From assembly GCA_948567375.1 (NCBI GenBank), contig OX419760.1, positions 31,744,001-31,808,000 of the forward strand: DNA of 64,000 bases, in the 5' to 3' direction. The position numbers and the translations under genes are program-made. Under the pieces are notes generated by a model that ran no database searches, was not told the origin of the DNA, and saw only the letters and a program-made list of their open reading frames with translations. Shown piece by piece: positions 37,944-48,746 of the stretch. The first letter of the stretch is position 1; each line of letters starts with the position of its first letter. This stretch comes from Lunularia cruciata (Eukaryota > Streptophyta > Marchantiopsida > Lunulariales > Lunulariaceae).

Positions 37944-39218
37944 ATGACGACGTCCATACTTATAATTGCGAGGTTCCGCGGACCTGGGGACTCTCCTCCT
38001 CTACCAAGACCGCCTGTGCCGAAACCTGTGGAAACCGAGTGCATCAACGAAGCTCTTCCCGCGGATCTCGTCGGAAGGATCTTGACCTTCTTAATACCTG
38101 TAAATGTTGTCAGATGTAAGCGAGTGTGCAGGAAGTGGGATGAACTCATTTCTTCCTCTGAATGGCGTTGTCTTTACGGTCAAGCAAATCCTAGCTTAGT
38201 CTGCATGATTATGTCCCCACTCATAGGCAATCCGATTTCGATTCTTCAAAATCATCGGGACTATGAAGCCTTCTTCTGTCCTGTACGGAAAAGGTGGCAC
38301 AGACTTCCTCCCAAACCTAGGGTCTGTCCGAATTTCGATTGGGAGCTATGTGATACAGATGGGCCTCTTGTTGCATACAGATATCGCTCACCCAATGGTA
38401 CCCTTTGGATATGTGTGGGCAACCCGTTGACCCAATCTTATAGAGTTTTACCACCCTTCTGTCACCACAGCCCCGATGAAGGCCTGCCCGGCACAGAGTC
38501 CGAAGCATTACAGCTCATAACCAACAGAGAAACGAAATCCTTCAAGGTAATTGTTGTTATTGCCAACAATTTGAGTACAACCGTCTACGACTCTATCAGC
38601 TCCACCTGGATCCAGCATGAGAGCGTTCCGCCAATCAACTTCACACCTGGACAACATCGTCTTCTGTGGAAGAACATTATCTACTTCCCATGTTTTGAAC
38701 CCAACCTGCTAGCTGCTTTTGATCTTAAATCAGGGATCTGGACCGAGATTAGGACCACCTTGCCATGCACATATGGTTTCAGCTTCCTTCTGTTCAAGCA
38801 GGATGACAACATTTACCTCGTCGGACGGACGGTGTTTGAGGATGCTGAGGAGGACAACGGAACAACCGCGTGGATGTTGCGGGAAGACAGCAGCGGAACC
38901 TCATCATCCTCTCCTTTCGAAAAAGCAACCTGGATGAAATTGTCCATTAATATACCAGCAAAAATTTCCAGGATTTTGGACAAGCCACAGGCAGCTCACC
39001 TCCTTCTTACCGAAAGTTTTGATAGACATACAATTTTGCACTTGAAAGACTCTATCTGCTTTGCCAACAATACTATCGGTAACGATTGGCTTACTTACAA
39101 CGTCGATACCAAGGAGTGGCAAATTATGCCAGTGAGGGGCTCCAAGCACAGCAGTTACGAGTGGTTTACTTGGGAGCCTAGTATGGATTTTGAAGTAAGT
39201 ACTTTCGGTTCATCTTGA
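37944..39218 (+). CDS. F-box protein with kelch/beta-propeller-like C-terminus
   Basis: A 424-aa single-exon protein. Residues about 38-79 form an F-box (LPADLVGRILTFL, then VVRCKRVCRKWDELISS, W, LY), the segment that binds SKP1 and so recruits substrates to an SCF ubiquitin ligase in cytosol or nucleus. The N-terminal 35 residues are Pro-rich. The rest (about 90-424) has the W, G and hydrophobic strand pattern of plant F-box/kelch associated regions (for example STTVYDSISSTW and LLAAFDLKSGIWTEI), with no strict kelch repeat. The ATG at 37944 is the first in frame before the F-box. Substrate is unknown. The frame is intact and its codon use looks normal for a host gene. Confidence 0.85.
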   Translation: MTTSILIIARFRGPGDSPPLPRPPVPKPVETECINEALPADLVGRILTFLIPVNVVRCKRVCRKWDELISSSEWRCLYGQANPSLVCMIMSPLIGNPISILQNHRDYEAFFCPVRKRWHRLPPKPRVCPNFDWELCDTDGPLVAYRYRSPNGTLWICVGNPLTQSYRVLPPFCHHSPDEGLPGTESEALQLITNRETKSFKVIVVIANNLSTTVYDSISSTWIQHESVPPINFTPGQHRLLWKNIIYFPCFEPNLLAAFDLKSGIWTEIRTTLPCTYGFSFLLFKQDDNIYLVGRTVFEDAEEDNGTTAWMLREDSSGTSSSSPFEKATWMKLSINIPAKISRILDKPQAAHLLLTESFDRHTILHLKDSICFANNTIGNDWLTYNVDTKEWQIMPVRGSKHSSYEWFTWEPSMDFEVSTFGSS

Positions 39219-40929
39219 TTCCTCCTCTTAAACGTCCTAGTGTCCGAATCTCTTTTCCGTATGCGACCTGCATTTTCGCCACGTCTCGTCTCAGACTCTC
39301 GCCCAGAATTTCCAGTACTATCATTTTTCTAGGAGAGAAATCGCAGTGACTATTTTGCAAGCCAATAAGACGGCGGAAAGAACCTGTAATTCAAAGAGGA
39401 TCGTGAGAAATTTTGTTTGGCCGCTCTTGATTCACAAGTAACAAACATAACTTTTATTTTGTAATAACTATTCTTAATGTCCGGTGCTTTAGTTCTTACC
39501 TTTATATCTTGCTAAGTTTCGTGCCAGCCGCCCTGATCAGTCTATTAATAGTACATGTGCGAAGATTGCTGACTTTCCTTCACCTCGTGCTTTGCTCGCC
39601 GGAGAAAGTCTTATCCTTGACGTGTAGAATCTCTTGTCCTTGACACAAGAGTGTCGGCATGATGTGTGATGGTCTAGAACTCTATGAAACGACACGTAGA
39701 CATGGTGTGTGAAGGTCTAGAGCTCTATAAAATGACACACAGTAGTATTCTTTCAGTTCACGAGAATCAGAGTGGCAGATGCCCGCCCTCGTAGCACAAA
39801 TCGGATATATTTCCTACGAGCCAACATCTGGTGTAACAAACTGAACATGACTTGTTTAACGCTCGCATTCGAGCCGATTCGTGTGAAAGCATTCGTGACC
39901 TAAGTTTACCTCTCCTGGCCCAAGTGTATAAGCTAAAACCAGATGGGTTTTAGCTACAGTGACGCATAGTTTGTATGCAATATGCGTCTTAAACACTGGC
40001 TTACCATGCACATTTCGACGCCAGTCAAATATCTGAGGATGCCCAAAATTTGTACAGCAGTTCCGATGGTTGCATTGCACGCTCTGATCATTTGGGTACC
40101 CAAGTATGTAGTCAATCTTCAAGCTTTCCTGTAGTGACTTAGATATGTCTGATCAACTTTGTCGTGTGGAGAACCCGCTTACGGAGTTATCAGATGCTGA
40201 CGCAATCAGAACGGTTCCAACCATGTAGGTTTAGGCCGTTCTTTGGGAAGGGGAACTCTGTGACACGGCCGTAACCAGTAATCTGTATTCACATGAAGTG
40301 TTCCTTACCCAATTTTAGAAAGTGCTAAGTTTACGGAATATATTCCCAGTGGAGTAGTTCCTCGGTTTCCGATGTGCCCTAAATACAAGAGATGTCCGTG
40401 GTCTTAATAGTTACATTAGAGAGAGATACTTGCTGAGTACTTTGTTTGATTGTCTTGGTTCATTTGACATTCTTTTCCAAAATCATGCATTTGAGTAATT
40501 TTCAGGAACTGTAGTAATATATGTCATTAAATCTTCAAATCATTAAAATGTTCTTTTATGTAAAACTGTATAATGTAACTTATACCACTTATAACTTTAT
40601 GTAACTTATAGAATGTAATCACTACGAAAATAAAACACAAACAATACTTAAAATATTTAACAAACAATACCCTAAATATCTATGAGAGCATATAAGTATT
40701 ACAGTAAAGCGTTGTGAACCTTCGTTGAAGTGCTTCAAAGGGTCGCTTCAAAACATATTGATATAAGACTACAATAGCCATTCTGAGCCATTTGATTCCT
40801 TAAAGTTGATATGAAGGTATACAGTAATAAAACGCTGGCTGTCTATCACCAATTAGAAAGACAGAAAAAGTTTAAACATAACACATGTATATACCGTGTG
40901 AAACAAGTGAATGTGAAAGCAAAGTGTAT
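39219..40929. other. Intergenic region
   Basis: Nothing coding that I recognise. It includes a 43-bp tandem duplication (39658-39743) and an AT-rich part from 40.4 kb. Confidence 0.45.
39658..39743. repeat. 43-bp tandem duplication
   Basis: CATG-TGTGTGA-GGTCTAGA is followed by CTCTAT-AAA and GACAC at 39658 and again at 39701. Confidence 0.85.
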
Positions 40930-40998
40930 ACCACTTGAAATAGAAATAAAGGCGACCGCGTAGAGAACGCAAAGGATGGGAAGCCGTACAAGGGACAA
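40930..40998 (-). mobile_element. Tail-only copy of the non-LTR family (copy F)
   Basis: CCACTTGAAATAGA, then AAAGGCGACCGCGTAGAGAA, CAAAGGATGGGAAG and CCGTACAAGGGACA, read minus. It lacks the CCCCATCAAG part. The same flank GTATACCACTTGAAATAG stands at the end of copy G. Confidence 0.75.
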
Positions 40999-41751
40999 GA
41001 ATTAATATAATTAATAGGGATAAGAACCAAATTTCAAGTTCTTATGAACTGATCAAGTTATTAACCAACTGCCTACCTTCCCCTTCCGTCATAGATATGA
41101 TATATATATGCTGATGGAAAACGAGTACCTAAGATACAAAGAATACAATCCCATGGGACCTCAATCCCTCCAAAGAATGATCTGCCTAAACTTAGAATGA
41201 TAAAACCTTCGTCGCTTCCAAGACTCAAGAGGTATACCTGTACGTATGACTTCCATTGTGTACACAAATCTACTCTCCAAGAATGTATATTTGATCTGGT
41301 TATTTGATTAGCATTTTGGTGAAAGTTTACTCTAATATATTACATAAAGAATATATTTTTTGAATTTATCATTACTAAGGTACTTTGGTCAAAATTATAA
41401 AATTTTATTCGTTTATCATCTGTTCTAGAATTTTCCAAATTTTAAATTATTCCTGTTTGAGGGCTGGATCCGCATACCAATTTGTTTGATGAGGTCCGAA
41501 TTATATTCCTTCAGAGAGTTTGATTCAAATGATACCCTAAACTGGTTACTCACTTGTTCCTTTCTATATGGGGGCGCTCGTGTTTTAGAGTATGAGTATG
41601 GAAAGCTTTGTATTTTGTGTCATACTGCACAAGCCAAACTGTAGTTGCAACCGTGCATTCAGCGACATGTGTCCTTAGTAAGCCTGAAGTTGACAGGTGA
41701 CGGTGGTCTCGACTGTGAAGATGGTACTTCGTGAAGATGGCAACTGCGGAG

Positions 41752-42440
41752 CTCGTGGTATACCACTTGAAATAGAGGTAAGGCGACCCCGTAGAGAACA
41801 CAAAGGATGGGAAGACCCCATCAAGCCGTACAAGGGACAGACAAACAAGGTAAAATGGAACTAAACCACAATAAAGTCTATGAGAGATGTGCCCCGCTGC
41901 ATCTAAGAGATCCGAGATATGCAAATCGTATGGTTTACCAACAACCGGAGCATCCGAAGAAGCATCACCTAGTGTGATTATTCTTCTATGGTTGGCACAC
42001 GCCATTGCTCTCTATAAAGTAATAGACACACGCTGCCGTAAATATGCTACAAAGTATGAGAGTGAGAGTGATACCTCTTGGCGTCTAACATGATAAGTTT
42101 GCGCGCACTCCCTAACAAATGTGTAGAAAGTCGTGTCCAGCGCTCCATATAACTCCAAGGCTAGAGGGACAAAGAGGTGACCTCGCTGCATGTCCCTATA
42201 CTTGGAGACCTTACGACCTGCTGCTACACTCACCGCCCATCCAGGGGGATGGGTAATCACTTCCTCCAAAACTATATCCCACGGGTCCGTAACCACGACA
42301 TCTGCTATTATCACCTGATCATCTCGGACCAAGTATAAATCTGCCCTATTACGCTCCTTCCAAGTCAAGTATCCACTCTCTCGTGCCATAACAAATACTA
42401 TATCCCTAATAGCATCATGGGTAATTATCCTATATCCTCC
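41752..42440 (-). mobile_element. Non-LTR element, 5'-truncated copy G (endonuclease end)
   Basis: Minus-strand copy running from ITHDAIRDIVFVMARESG (about 42430) through ADLYLVRDDQVIIADVVVTD and AAGRKVSKYRDM, then LFVPLALELYGALDTTF and FVRECAQ...YHVRRQ, to the end of the coding part near 41870 and the tail to 41752. It is the cleanest copy of the endonuclease block. The frame has a small break near 42005-42012 and the stop palindrome is eroded (TGGAACTAAACCACA at 41856-41870). Confidence 0.8.
42012..42440 (-). pseudogene. Copy G endonuclease-like fragment
   Basis: An open frame with HDAIRD, RADLYLVRDD, a strand VIIADVVVTDPW and K-x2-KY, in the order of PD-(D/E)XK-type nucleases of R2-like elements. 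The zinc motif in front of it, present in copy B, is cut away by the 5' truncation at about 42440. It has no start of its own and is not an expressed gene. Confidence 0.65.
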
Positions 42441-42531
42441 TTGAAATAAAGAAAATGAAAACAAGGTTGGTCTAGGATCCCAAGCAGTCTACAGAGTTGC
42501 GAGAGTTGGTTTTAAGAAAAGAAAAGAGAGT

Positions 42532-42572
42532 ATTTGCTTGCATGCCAAGGTGCCTGGGGCATGCAAGCAAAT
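42532..42572. repeat. Perfect 15-bp hairpin, 11-nt loop
   Basis: ATTTGCTTGCATGCC (42532-42546) is exactly inverted at 42558-42572. It lies between copies G and H of the non-LTR family. Confidence 0.88.
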
Positions 42573-42747
42573 TCTAATATGTTGAAGCTGAAGAGAACGA
42601 GATCAAAAGAATCGGTTTTCGCCACCGAGAATGTTTGTCATTGTCACCAGACCTTAGCCAGGTATAAATATTAGGAATTTAGTTGAGTTGAATTATTCAA
42701 GTGCAGTTAAATCACTCCACATGTTTTGAACGTCTTAGGAGAAAAGG

Positions 42748-42865
42748 GTGATTCGTATAGAAGACAAAGACGATGTGAAGACCCATCAAGCCGTACAAAG
42801 AGGAAACCTTGGCGGTAAGTGGGGCTCAACCCCAATCGAATCGGATGAGAAGTCTGTCCTACTGG
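42748..42865 (-). mobile_element. Tail copy of the non-LTR family (copy H)
   Basis: AAGACCCATCAAGCCGTACA, then GTGGGGCTCAACCCCAATCG, GATGAGAAGTCTG and a CACT/GGACCT remnant of the coding end, read minus. The palindrome at 42820-42834 (TGGGGCTCAACCCCA) keeps most pairing although the bases differ from other copies. Confidence 0.7.
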
Positions 42866-44320
42866 ACCTCGTGTTTGACAAAGTAAAAGCCTCGTCTTTT
42901 TGGATATAGCATTATGTGAGTGCGTGTAAATTGGCATTTTCTACTTTCCAGACAACATTCGCCCACGATTCAAGATATTATCATTTTCATTTTTTCGTAG
43001 TCTTGATACCTTCTAGCTTACATATACAATAAACAATGACTTGATGACTATATCCAAAAGCTACAGCTGCAGTTTTACATTCTGTGGGGCGATGTGGTCT
43101 AAGGAATTGACGGTCTACATCCTCGCTATTGAGTAATATAAGAATGAAGTACTGTAACTAACTGCATTACAGCGAGATAGTCAAGCAGTTCACAGTAATA
43201 TGAAGGGACAACACACAAAAGCTACGATCTGGCTCCGTTAAGGTTGCTTAACTCCGAATTAGTCCAAGAGATCGCAATATTAGGAGGAAACTTCAGTCAA
43301 TCAAGGCTGAATAACTTCCACACTGTTAAATCCGTGAAGTCATGGAACGTATGGGATTTATCGATAAGTGAGCAGCAAGTGCGGTACGTGGGCAACAGCT
43401 TCAGCTAGTTAGTGGGTGGAAAGGGGAAGAGGTCGCTTCCAAATAAGATTGGAAAGCCCTAAACCGCTTAGTATGTACAAACTAAATGTATTATTGCCGT
43501 TCTCTGTGATTTTTGTTCAAAAGAGTATCCACACATTGGGCACCAAATATACAGAGATGTTAGATACAATGTATATTATTGACGTGATCTGGAATGGCTT
43601 ATTTGAGCAATTCCATAGTATGCAGAATGTGGAACCTGCAAAAACAGTTCCGATTTGTTGCTCTAAATTTCTTTACTGCGTACTTACATCTGCAACTCGT
43701 GTCTTAAAACATGAATCAAGCCTGAGGATCATCTTGAAGCATGACCTGAAACAGTTCACTGCAATATCCAGAGAAAGGTGAGGGAGAGAACAAAACTGAT
43801 CCCAATATCCTGCCGACATCTAATAACTTTATAAAAGGTCGTGAGCAGTTTTGCCTTCTCACGTTATGTCGTTTATGTGGTATACAGGAGACTAATAAAC
43901 AGCGCAGCCGTTTTAACATCCTCCTTTCAGCTAACGAATCAACAAATCATCATCATCATCATCATCATTACTGGTGAGGTATTTCGAGATATAATAGAAA
44001 TATGATACCCTTGCCATAAAACGTAAACTAATGACCTGTGTTGATTTTTACAGGGTGTGAGGCAATCCTCAAACAGAGCCTCACTACTCCAACCTCCTTG
44101 GAGTAGGTGGAAGAGACCCTGAAGACTCCAACTTAGAGGAGTCCTTATGTAAACCAGTGAAGTACAACTCAACGTTCTAACATCCTACTATAGGTGCAAT
44201 ATGATACAAAATTGATTACATGGATTGACATGAGGCTGATCAACGCGTTTCGCCATTGATTTCCCTCTAAGAACTACGAAAGAAAGAGCAGGAAAGCAGT
44301 TTGGCGTCCCAAGAGGTACT
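42866..44320. other. Intergenic region
   Basis: The open frame 43416-43781 shows no domain I recognise. An (ATC)8-type microsatellite lies at 43946-43970. The part next to 44320 is probably the 3' untranslated region of the EF-hand gene. Confidence 0.4.
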
Positions 44321-44427
44321 CTACTCGCCTTCTTCGTTATCTTCATCCTCCAACCCTACCCAGTCTGTGAAGGCGAATAGGAACTCCTTAAATGTGACCA
44401 ATCCATTTTTGTCCCAATCCATCTCCT
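44321..44427 (-). CDS. EF-hand gene exon 4
   Basis: Acceptor CATATGCAG, then AGGAGATGG completing the split Glu codon. It holds EF-hand 4, then FLFAFTDWVG and an acidic tail ending in a TAG stop at 44321. Confidence 0.88.
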
Positions 44428-47400
44428 CTGCATATGAGTACAGCAAACACAAAAGTCAGCACTTCCTTCTTCAAAACTTCTAGAGCATTTCGTGACAATA
44501 TCCTTAAAACCGCAAGCCTCTCTGTTCTTTGACGTGTGAGGTGAAAAGTATCCCCTTAACTGCTTATTCAGATGAGGTGAAACGGATTATATGATCGAAC
44601 TTGATCTAAATATTTTCAGGAATACAATCATTAATCAGTCGGTCCAAACTCTACTGTGCATGACAACAGCAAGGATACACATGAAAGTGATGTTCGCTTT
44701 TCTGCCTTCTCTCATAATCAAGCTGGTCCACACATCCCCTAATATAGATACAGTACAATTCACAATCTTGCCACTTATCTGAACCGTTCCGGTGAAACAC
44801 ATGGACACCTCATGTTCGATGCCCCTAGCAGCAGTACTTGACAATCACGCTTAGAAAGGCCACCTCATTCTAGTACTTTGATTGCAGTATGACAAACATG
44901 CCATACACGTTGACCATCACATTAAGGCTAGCAAAAGGGACTGCTATGTCTCAGAAAAAAAGGAGCAGCATTGGGTGCTTACCAAAACGCCGCATCCCAA
45001 TTCGATCAGAATGTCTGCCAGGAGATGCCTGGTTGATTGCATATATCATCTCCTTTTTGCTTAAATACCCATCTGCATTTGAATCGAAGAAGACAAAAGC
45101 CTCGACGATAGTCTCAAAAGTAGCTTCAAGCTGAGGTAGCCCTATTCTTGATTTCTTTAAGTTAAATCAAGTCAAGGAAATAGTTTTGAAAGAAACATGG
45201 ACAATTCATTCATCAAGCACAATCTACTGGTGCAGGCTTGATCCAACATGAACGACTTCTGTAGCTTAGAAAGACATGAAGTAAAGGCATGCATGCAGTA
45301 ATTTTTGGGTCAATTTGTAGCAATCTCATATGCTGTGTATTCCTTCACAGCTTTCATGAAGATGCTACATTGCATCTGGTTTCTTTAGCCCCAGAAGCTA
45401 AAGTATAGTAGGGTGTTAGAGTGCTCTTGACTTGTAATACACGAATTCAGAGGAGACTTAGGTACTTAATCAAACGGGGGATCCAGAACCCACTTAGGAC
45501 CGACCCGAGACAAACAGAAAACATGCATGTGGAAGGAAGGATTGAAATGCATGCACGAACGGATGCGAACCGAAGTCAAGCTGATCTGAGCAAGCAAACC
45601 GAAAACATGCATGTGGAAGGAAGGATTGAAATGCATGCACGAACGGATGCAAACTGAAGTCAAGCTGATCTGAGCAAGCAAATACAGAGCGGAACATAAG
45701 CGAAATCGATAGAAAGCGAAAAGTGAAACATTCCATGATCAGTATCTACAGTGAAATGATATGCATCATGTGAAAAAGGAAGTCAGCATCTTCAAGCAGA
45801 AACAGGGGATACATTTGAAACTGAAAGTAGAGGAAATCGTCGGGCGAGTAGGAAGATAACATTTGAAAGTAAAAGGAAGTATTGAAGAAGTAAAAAAGCA
45901 TAGCGTTAGTGTCACACTTCGGGGCTAGACCGAAGTGTGACACGACTGGATATGGATATATGAGGACAGTAGCCATTCGAGGAACGGGAGATCCAGAACT
46001 CATTAAATGCATATGAAGTGTACATGAAATGGCAATAAAATGAAAGCAGAACTGACTGAAAAATACATGCGACAAGGAGATGAAATGCAATTCATCAATA
46101 GCATGTGTTATCAAGCATCGCCCACATATAACTACATGTCGAGAATCTGTCAACCAATGTCTACGGAGAAAACGAAGAGTCAACTCATATAAATAAATCA
46201 CGAAGTGAGCGTATGTGAAACAATCGGAAACAAACTGAATGAATCAAAAGCAAATTGTAAACCGAGACTAATACAGAAATGTACAATCGAGTAAAAACCT
46301 GATCGCCAGGTAAACGTAAAGCAAAGCATGTAAGGAAGTAGTTACCACTTGTAAACGAAGACCGATGAGCCGGACATTGACTTAGCAGCAGTTTACAAAC
46401 GTACGTCAGGTAATGAAACAAGAAGTAGGGAGACGAGTAGGAACCATGAAGCGGACCACATTAGAAGTTTTGGTTGAGGAAAGTTGAAGTGGATCGCAGT
46501 GTGAGAGAGGAGAGTAAGGTGTTATGGCTAAGACTGATCGAAACAATCATGGGTTTGGGTATGGAAAAGGAGAGAGGAAATCGTTCTCTGAACGGGGGAA
46601 GTAGAGGGAAGCGTTAGAGGACAGAGTAGAGTATATTGCCTCTGAACACATGAGTCCTAAAACACCGAAACAACTGAAAGAAGCAGAAGGCGTTCATAGT
46701 AAGCCTCCTCGAAAGCAAGTACGACTTCATCAGTGCATCAGAAGAGTTCATGAGCTTTGAAGTGTTTTAGGACTCATGTGCTCATAGACCATGCTGTGAT
46801 GTACACTATATGACTGGATATTGAGAAATGAGGATAGAAGCCGTTCGAGGAATGGGAGATCCAGAACTCATTGAATGCAAATGATATGTAACGTATACAA
46901 AACGTGTGCAAGACGAAATAAGTATAAAACCGGGAAAGGAGATGAAATGGAAACAACTGATTGAATGGAAGCAGAAGTAAACGCCATCTAGAAACAATTA
47001 AAGAGCAACACTTGTATACCAATAGCATGCATCGAATAAATGGTAACCGATAAACAGAGGGGGATCGTGTAGAAGCCATGAAATCGACCGTCGAGGAAGA
47101 CAGTCGAGTCAGGCAGACCGAGTGTATGAAATCGCTCAGAGAACAGGGGAAGTAGTGTACATCACAGCATGATCTATGAGCACATGAGTCCTGAAACACT
47201 TATAACTAAAAGAAGCAGTCAGGCTATCATAGTAAGCCTGCAAGAAAGTACTAACGACTTCATCAGTGCCCACACAGTGCCGAAGTAGCTGGGCGAATGC
47301 CAGTACCCCTCGTACCGAATTTCCGTTCCAAAGCTCAGAAGTGCTAACGCAAACTCCGTTGCAGAAAGTGCCGCTCAGCACTAATCGTACAGCAATGTGC

Positions 47401-48746
47401 AGTAAACAAAATTACAATATGCAAATGGTGAGAATAGGTAAGAGCCGAGGACGAAGATGGAGAAGAGTACGAAAAGCAAAGGGAGAGCGAGAGAATGAGA
47501 GTGGTCGTCCGCTGAAAGTCGCCTTAGTGAGAGGGGCGAGTAGCGAGTGGGTATTACCTATGTAGTCCTGGGCAGGGAGGAAAAAGATACGTATTATACA
47601 AAGTGCAAAAAGAGAAATACAAACTGGTAAGACTTCTAGGGCTGTGTTGTAACAATATATGATGACGTCTAGGGAAATATGCTTGACACCTCCAGAACAC
47701 TGGCGACAAAGAAAAGAACCCGGGTGTAAGTTTCTTGAGCAATTTGGTTTATCATAAACAGAAGTTGCCCTGTAATTTTCTAGTTTCCCTTGAAACAATC
47801 AGCCTCTCGGTGAGGACAGAAACACCCTCTAAATAGCTACGCTAAGACCTAAGTTTTTGAGAGTTGTTACTTTCAACTTCCTCCATTGTCAGAGATAACG
47901 AAAAGCGAGCACAAACCTGAAAGATTGTCAATTCCCATGATTCCACAACAAGACCTCTAACAAGTTTTCAGCAGTACAGCATAAACCTTAAAAACGAGAC
48001 CAAATAAGGCAGCAGTCGGTTATCACGAATGCACAACCATCCTGAGGACATAATTAGCCTATACCAAGTCAGACTGTGGTCCAAAAAGCAAACTGGAAAT
48101 TTGCGGCGGTCTTCAAAGGATACACCACTAACATCACTACTTGGTTTCCCAAGAAAATAGACCAGAGAGAGTAACACAATGAACTCCTTGAAATCAATTC
48201 CCTTGCTCGCATCCATATCGCTTGCTTCGTAAAAAGCATTCACTTCTTCGTCTGTGGAGTCCACTTGAAGCTCCTTAAAGCAAATCTTCAATTCCTCTAA
48301 ATCTATAGTTCCACTTCCGTCCTTATCTATAGGAAACAACACCAAAGGAACGTCAGCAAGTCGATTCTAGGGCTCCTTAGGTGTGCACACACGACTGAAA
48401 ACAAATCAAATGCTCCAATGGGTGATTTAAACCATTTACACAACTCTGAGAGTGCAGGGTTTGCCAATTTACCTGCAGTAAACTATGCTGATTGCTGGAA
48501 GAGATTTATTTCACAGTGATTGAGTACAAATCAAGACGTCCAATTTGAGTTCCACTCACCGAATTTCTTGAAAATAGTCCTAACGGCTTCAAAGGATTCG
48601 TCGATTTTGGGAAATTTAAGAATGATGCTGTTGAACGCTTTATGTACAACCTTCCCACTCTGCGCCCTCTGTGCCAATTCCTGCACCATCCTCCTCTCTA
48701 ACTTGGTGAGTTGTTTGTTCTCCGGAACGCTACTTTTGCCCCCCAT
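44321..48746 (-). CDS. Four-exon EF-hand calcium-binding protein, CML21-like
   Basis: Exons 48746-48560, 48326-48094, 45130-44983 and 44427-44321 join in frame to a 224-aa protein. It resembles the plant CML21 family in length and in landmarks such as FNSIILKFPKIDE and LEATFET. Four calcium loops are visible: DKDGSGTIDLEE (63-74), DMDASKGIDFKE (99-110, Lys where Gly is usual), DSNADGYLSKKE (156-167) and DWDKNGLVTFKE (193-204). The start at 48746 gives MGGKSSVP, an N-myristoylation motif (Gly2, Ser6), so the protein may be membrane-anchored. The family are calcium sensors; the partner is unknown. The donor of exon 2 is the uncertain joint: 48094 has a weak GTTTGC, and 48133 with GTTAGT is an in-phase alternative. 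Confidence 0.85.
44983..45130 (-). CDS. EF-hand gene exon 3
   Basis: Acceptor CCTCAG, then CTTGAAGCTAC (LEATFETIVEAF), EF-hand 3, and donor GTAAGC after CGTTTTG. 148 nt, phase 0 in and phase 1 out. Confidence 0.88.
45517..45684. repeat. 84-bp tandem duplication
   Basis: GAAAACATGCATGTGGAAGG begins copies at 45517 and 45601 that differ at only a few positions. The unit is a multiple of three, which explains the long shadow frames here. Confidence 0.92.
45909..45943. repeat. Perfect 14-bp hairpin, 7-nt loop
   Basis: GTGTCACACTTCGG (45909-45922) is exactly inverted at 45930-45943, in intron 2 of the EF-hand gene. Transcribed, it would form a stable stem-loop. Confidence 0.9.
46647..47201. repeat. 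Family of inverted and direct repeats with CACATGAGTCCT ends
   Basis: CACATGAGTCCTAAAACAC (46647-46665) is inverted exactly at 46762-46780. The 47-bp block 46760-46806 is inverted at 47155-47201 with two differences. The left copy is also repeated directly at about 47181-47272 (ending ACGACTTCATCAGTGC in both). This looks like miniature inverted-repeat elements or a fold-back cluster. Confidence 0.85.
48094..48326 (-). CDS. EF-hand gene exon 2
   Basis: Acceptor CCTATAG precedes ATAAGG; the split codon G|AT restores the first Asp of calcium loop 1. It carries EF-hands 1 and 2 and the hydrophobic stretch FIVLLSLVYFLG. The 3' border is uncertain (48094 or 48133), both in phase 0. Confidence 0.75.
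48560..48746 (-). CDS. EF-hand gene exon 1
   Basis: Encodes residues 1-62 plus the first base of codon 63. It ends TTCG and is followed by donor GTGAGT. The frame is open upstream to a TTG at 48812, but the first ATG, with its myristoylation motif, is at 48746. The block LERRMVQELAQRAQ...FNSIILKFPKIDE is the family's N-terminal helix region. Confidence 0.85.

Larger units (their letters stand above)
45131..48093 (-). other. About 3-kb repeat-rich intron 2 of the EF-hand gene
   Basis: The intron between EF-hands 2 and 3 is far longer than its neighbours (233 nt for intron 1, 555 nt for intron 3). Open frames inside it arise from duplicated sequence and show no domain. It holds an 84-bp tandem duplication, a perfect hairpin, a 47-bp inverted pair and a dispersed direct repeat (about 45962-46085 against 46829-46950). 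It is likely an accumulation of small transposon insertions. Confidence 0.65.

Noticed and set aside
43416-43781. 121-codon frame
   Set aside because: No domain, no splice or context support, and composition like the surrounding intergenic DNA.
45517-45684. Possible CRISPR-like repeat
   Set aside because: Only two copies, with no spacers, in plant nuclear DNA. It is a plain tandem duplication.
45421-45736. Frames on both strands with repeated peptide blocks
   Set aside because: They are produced by an 84-bp tandem duplication (a multiple of three) within an intron.
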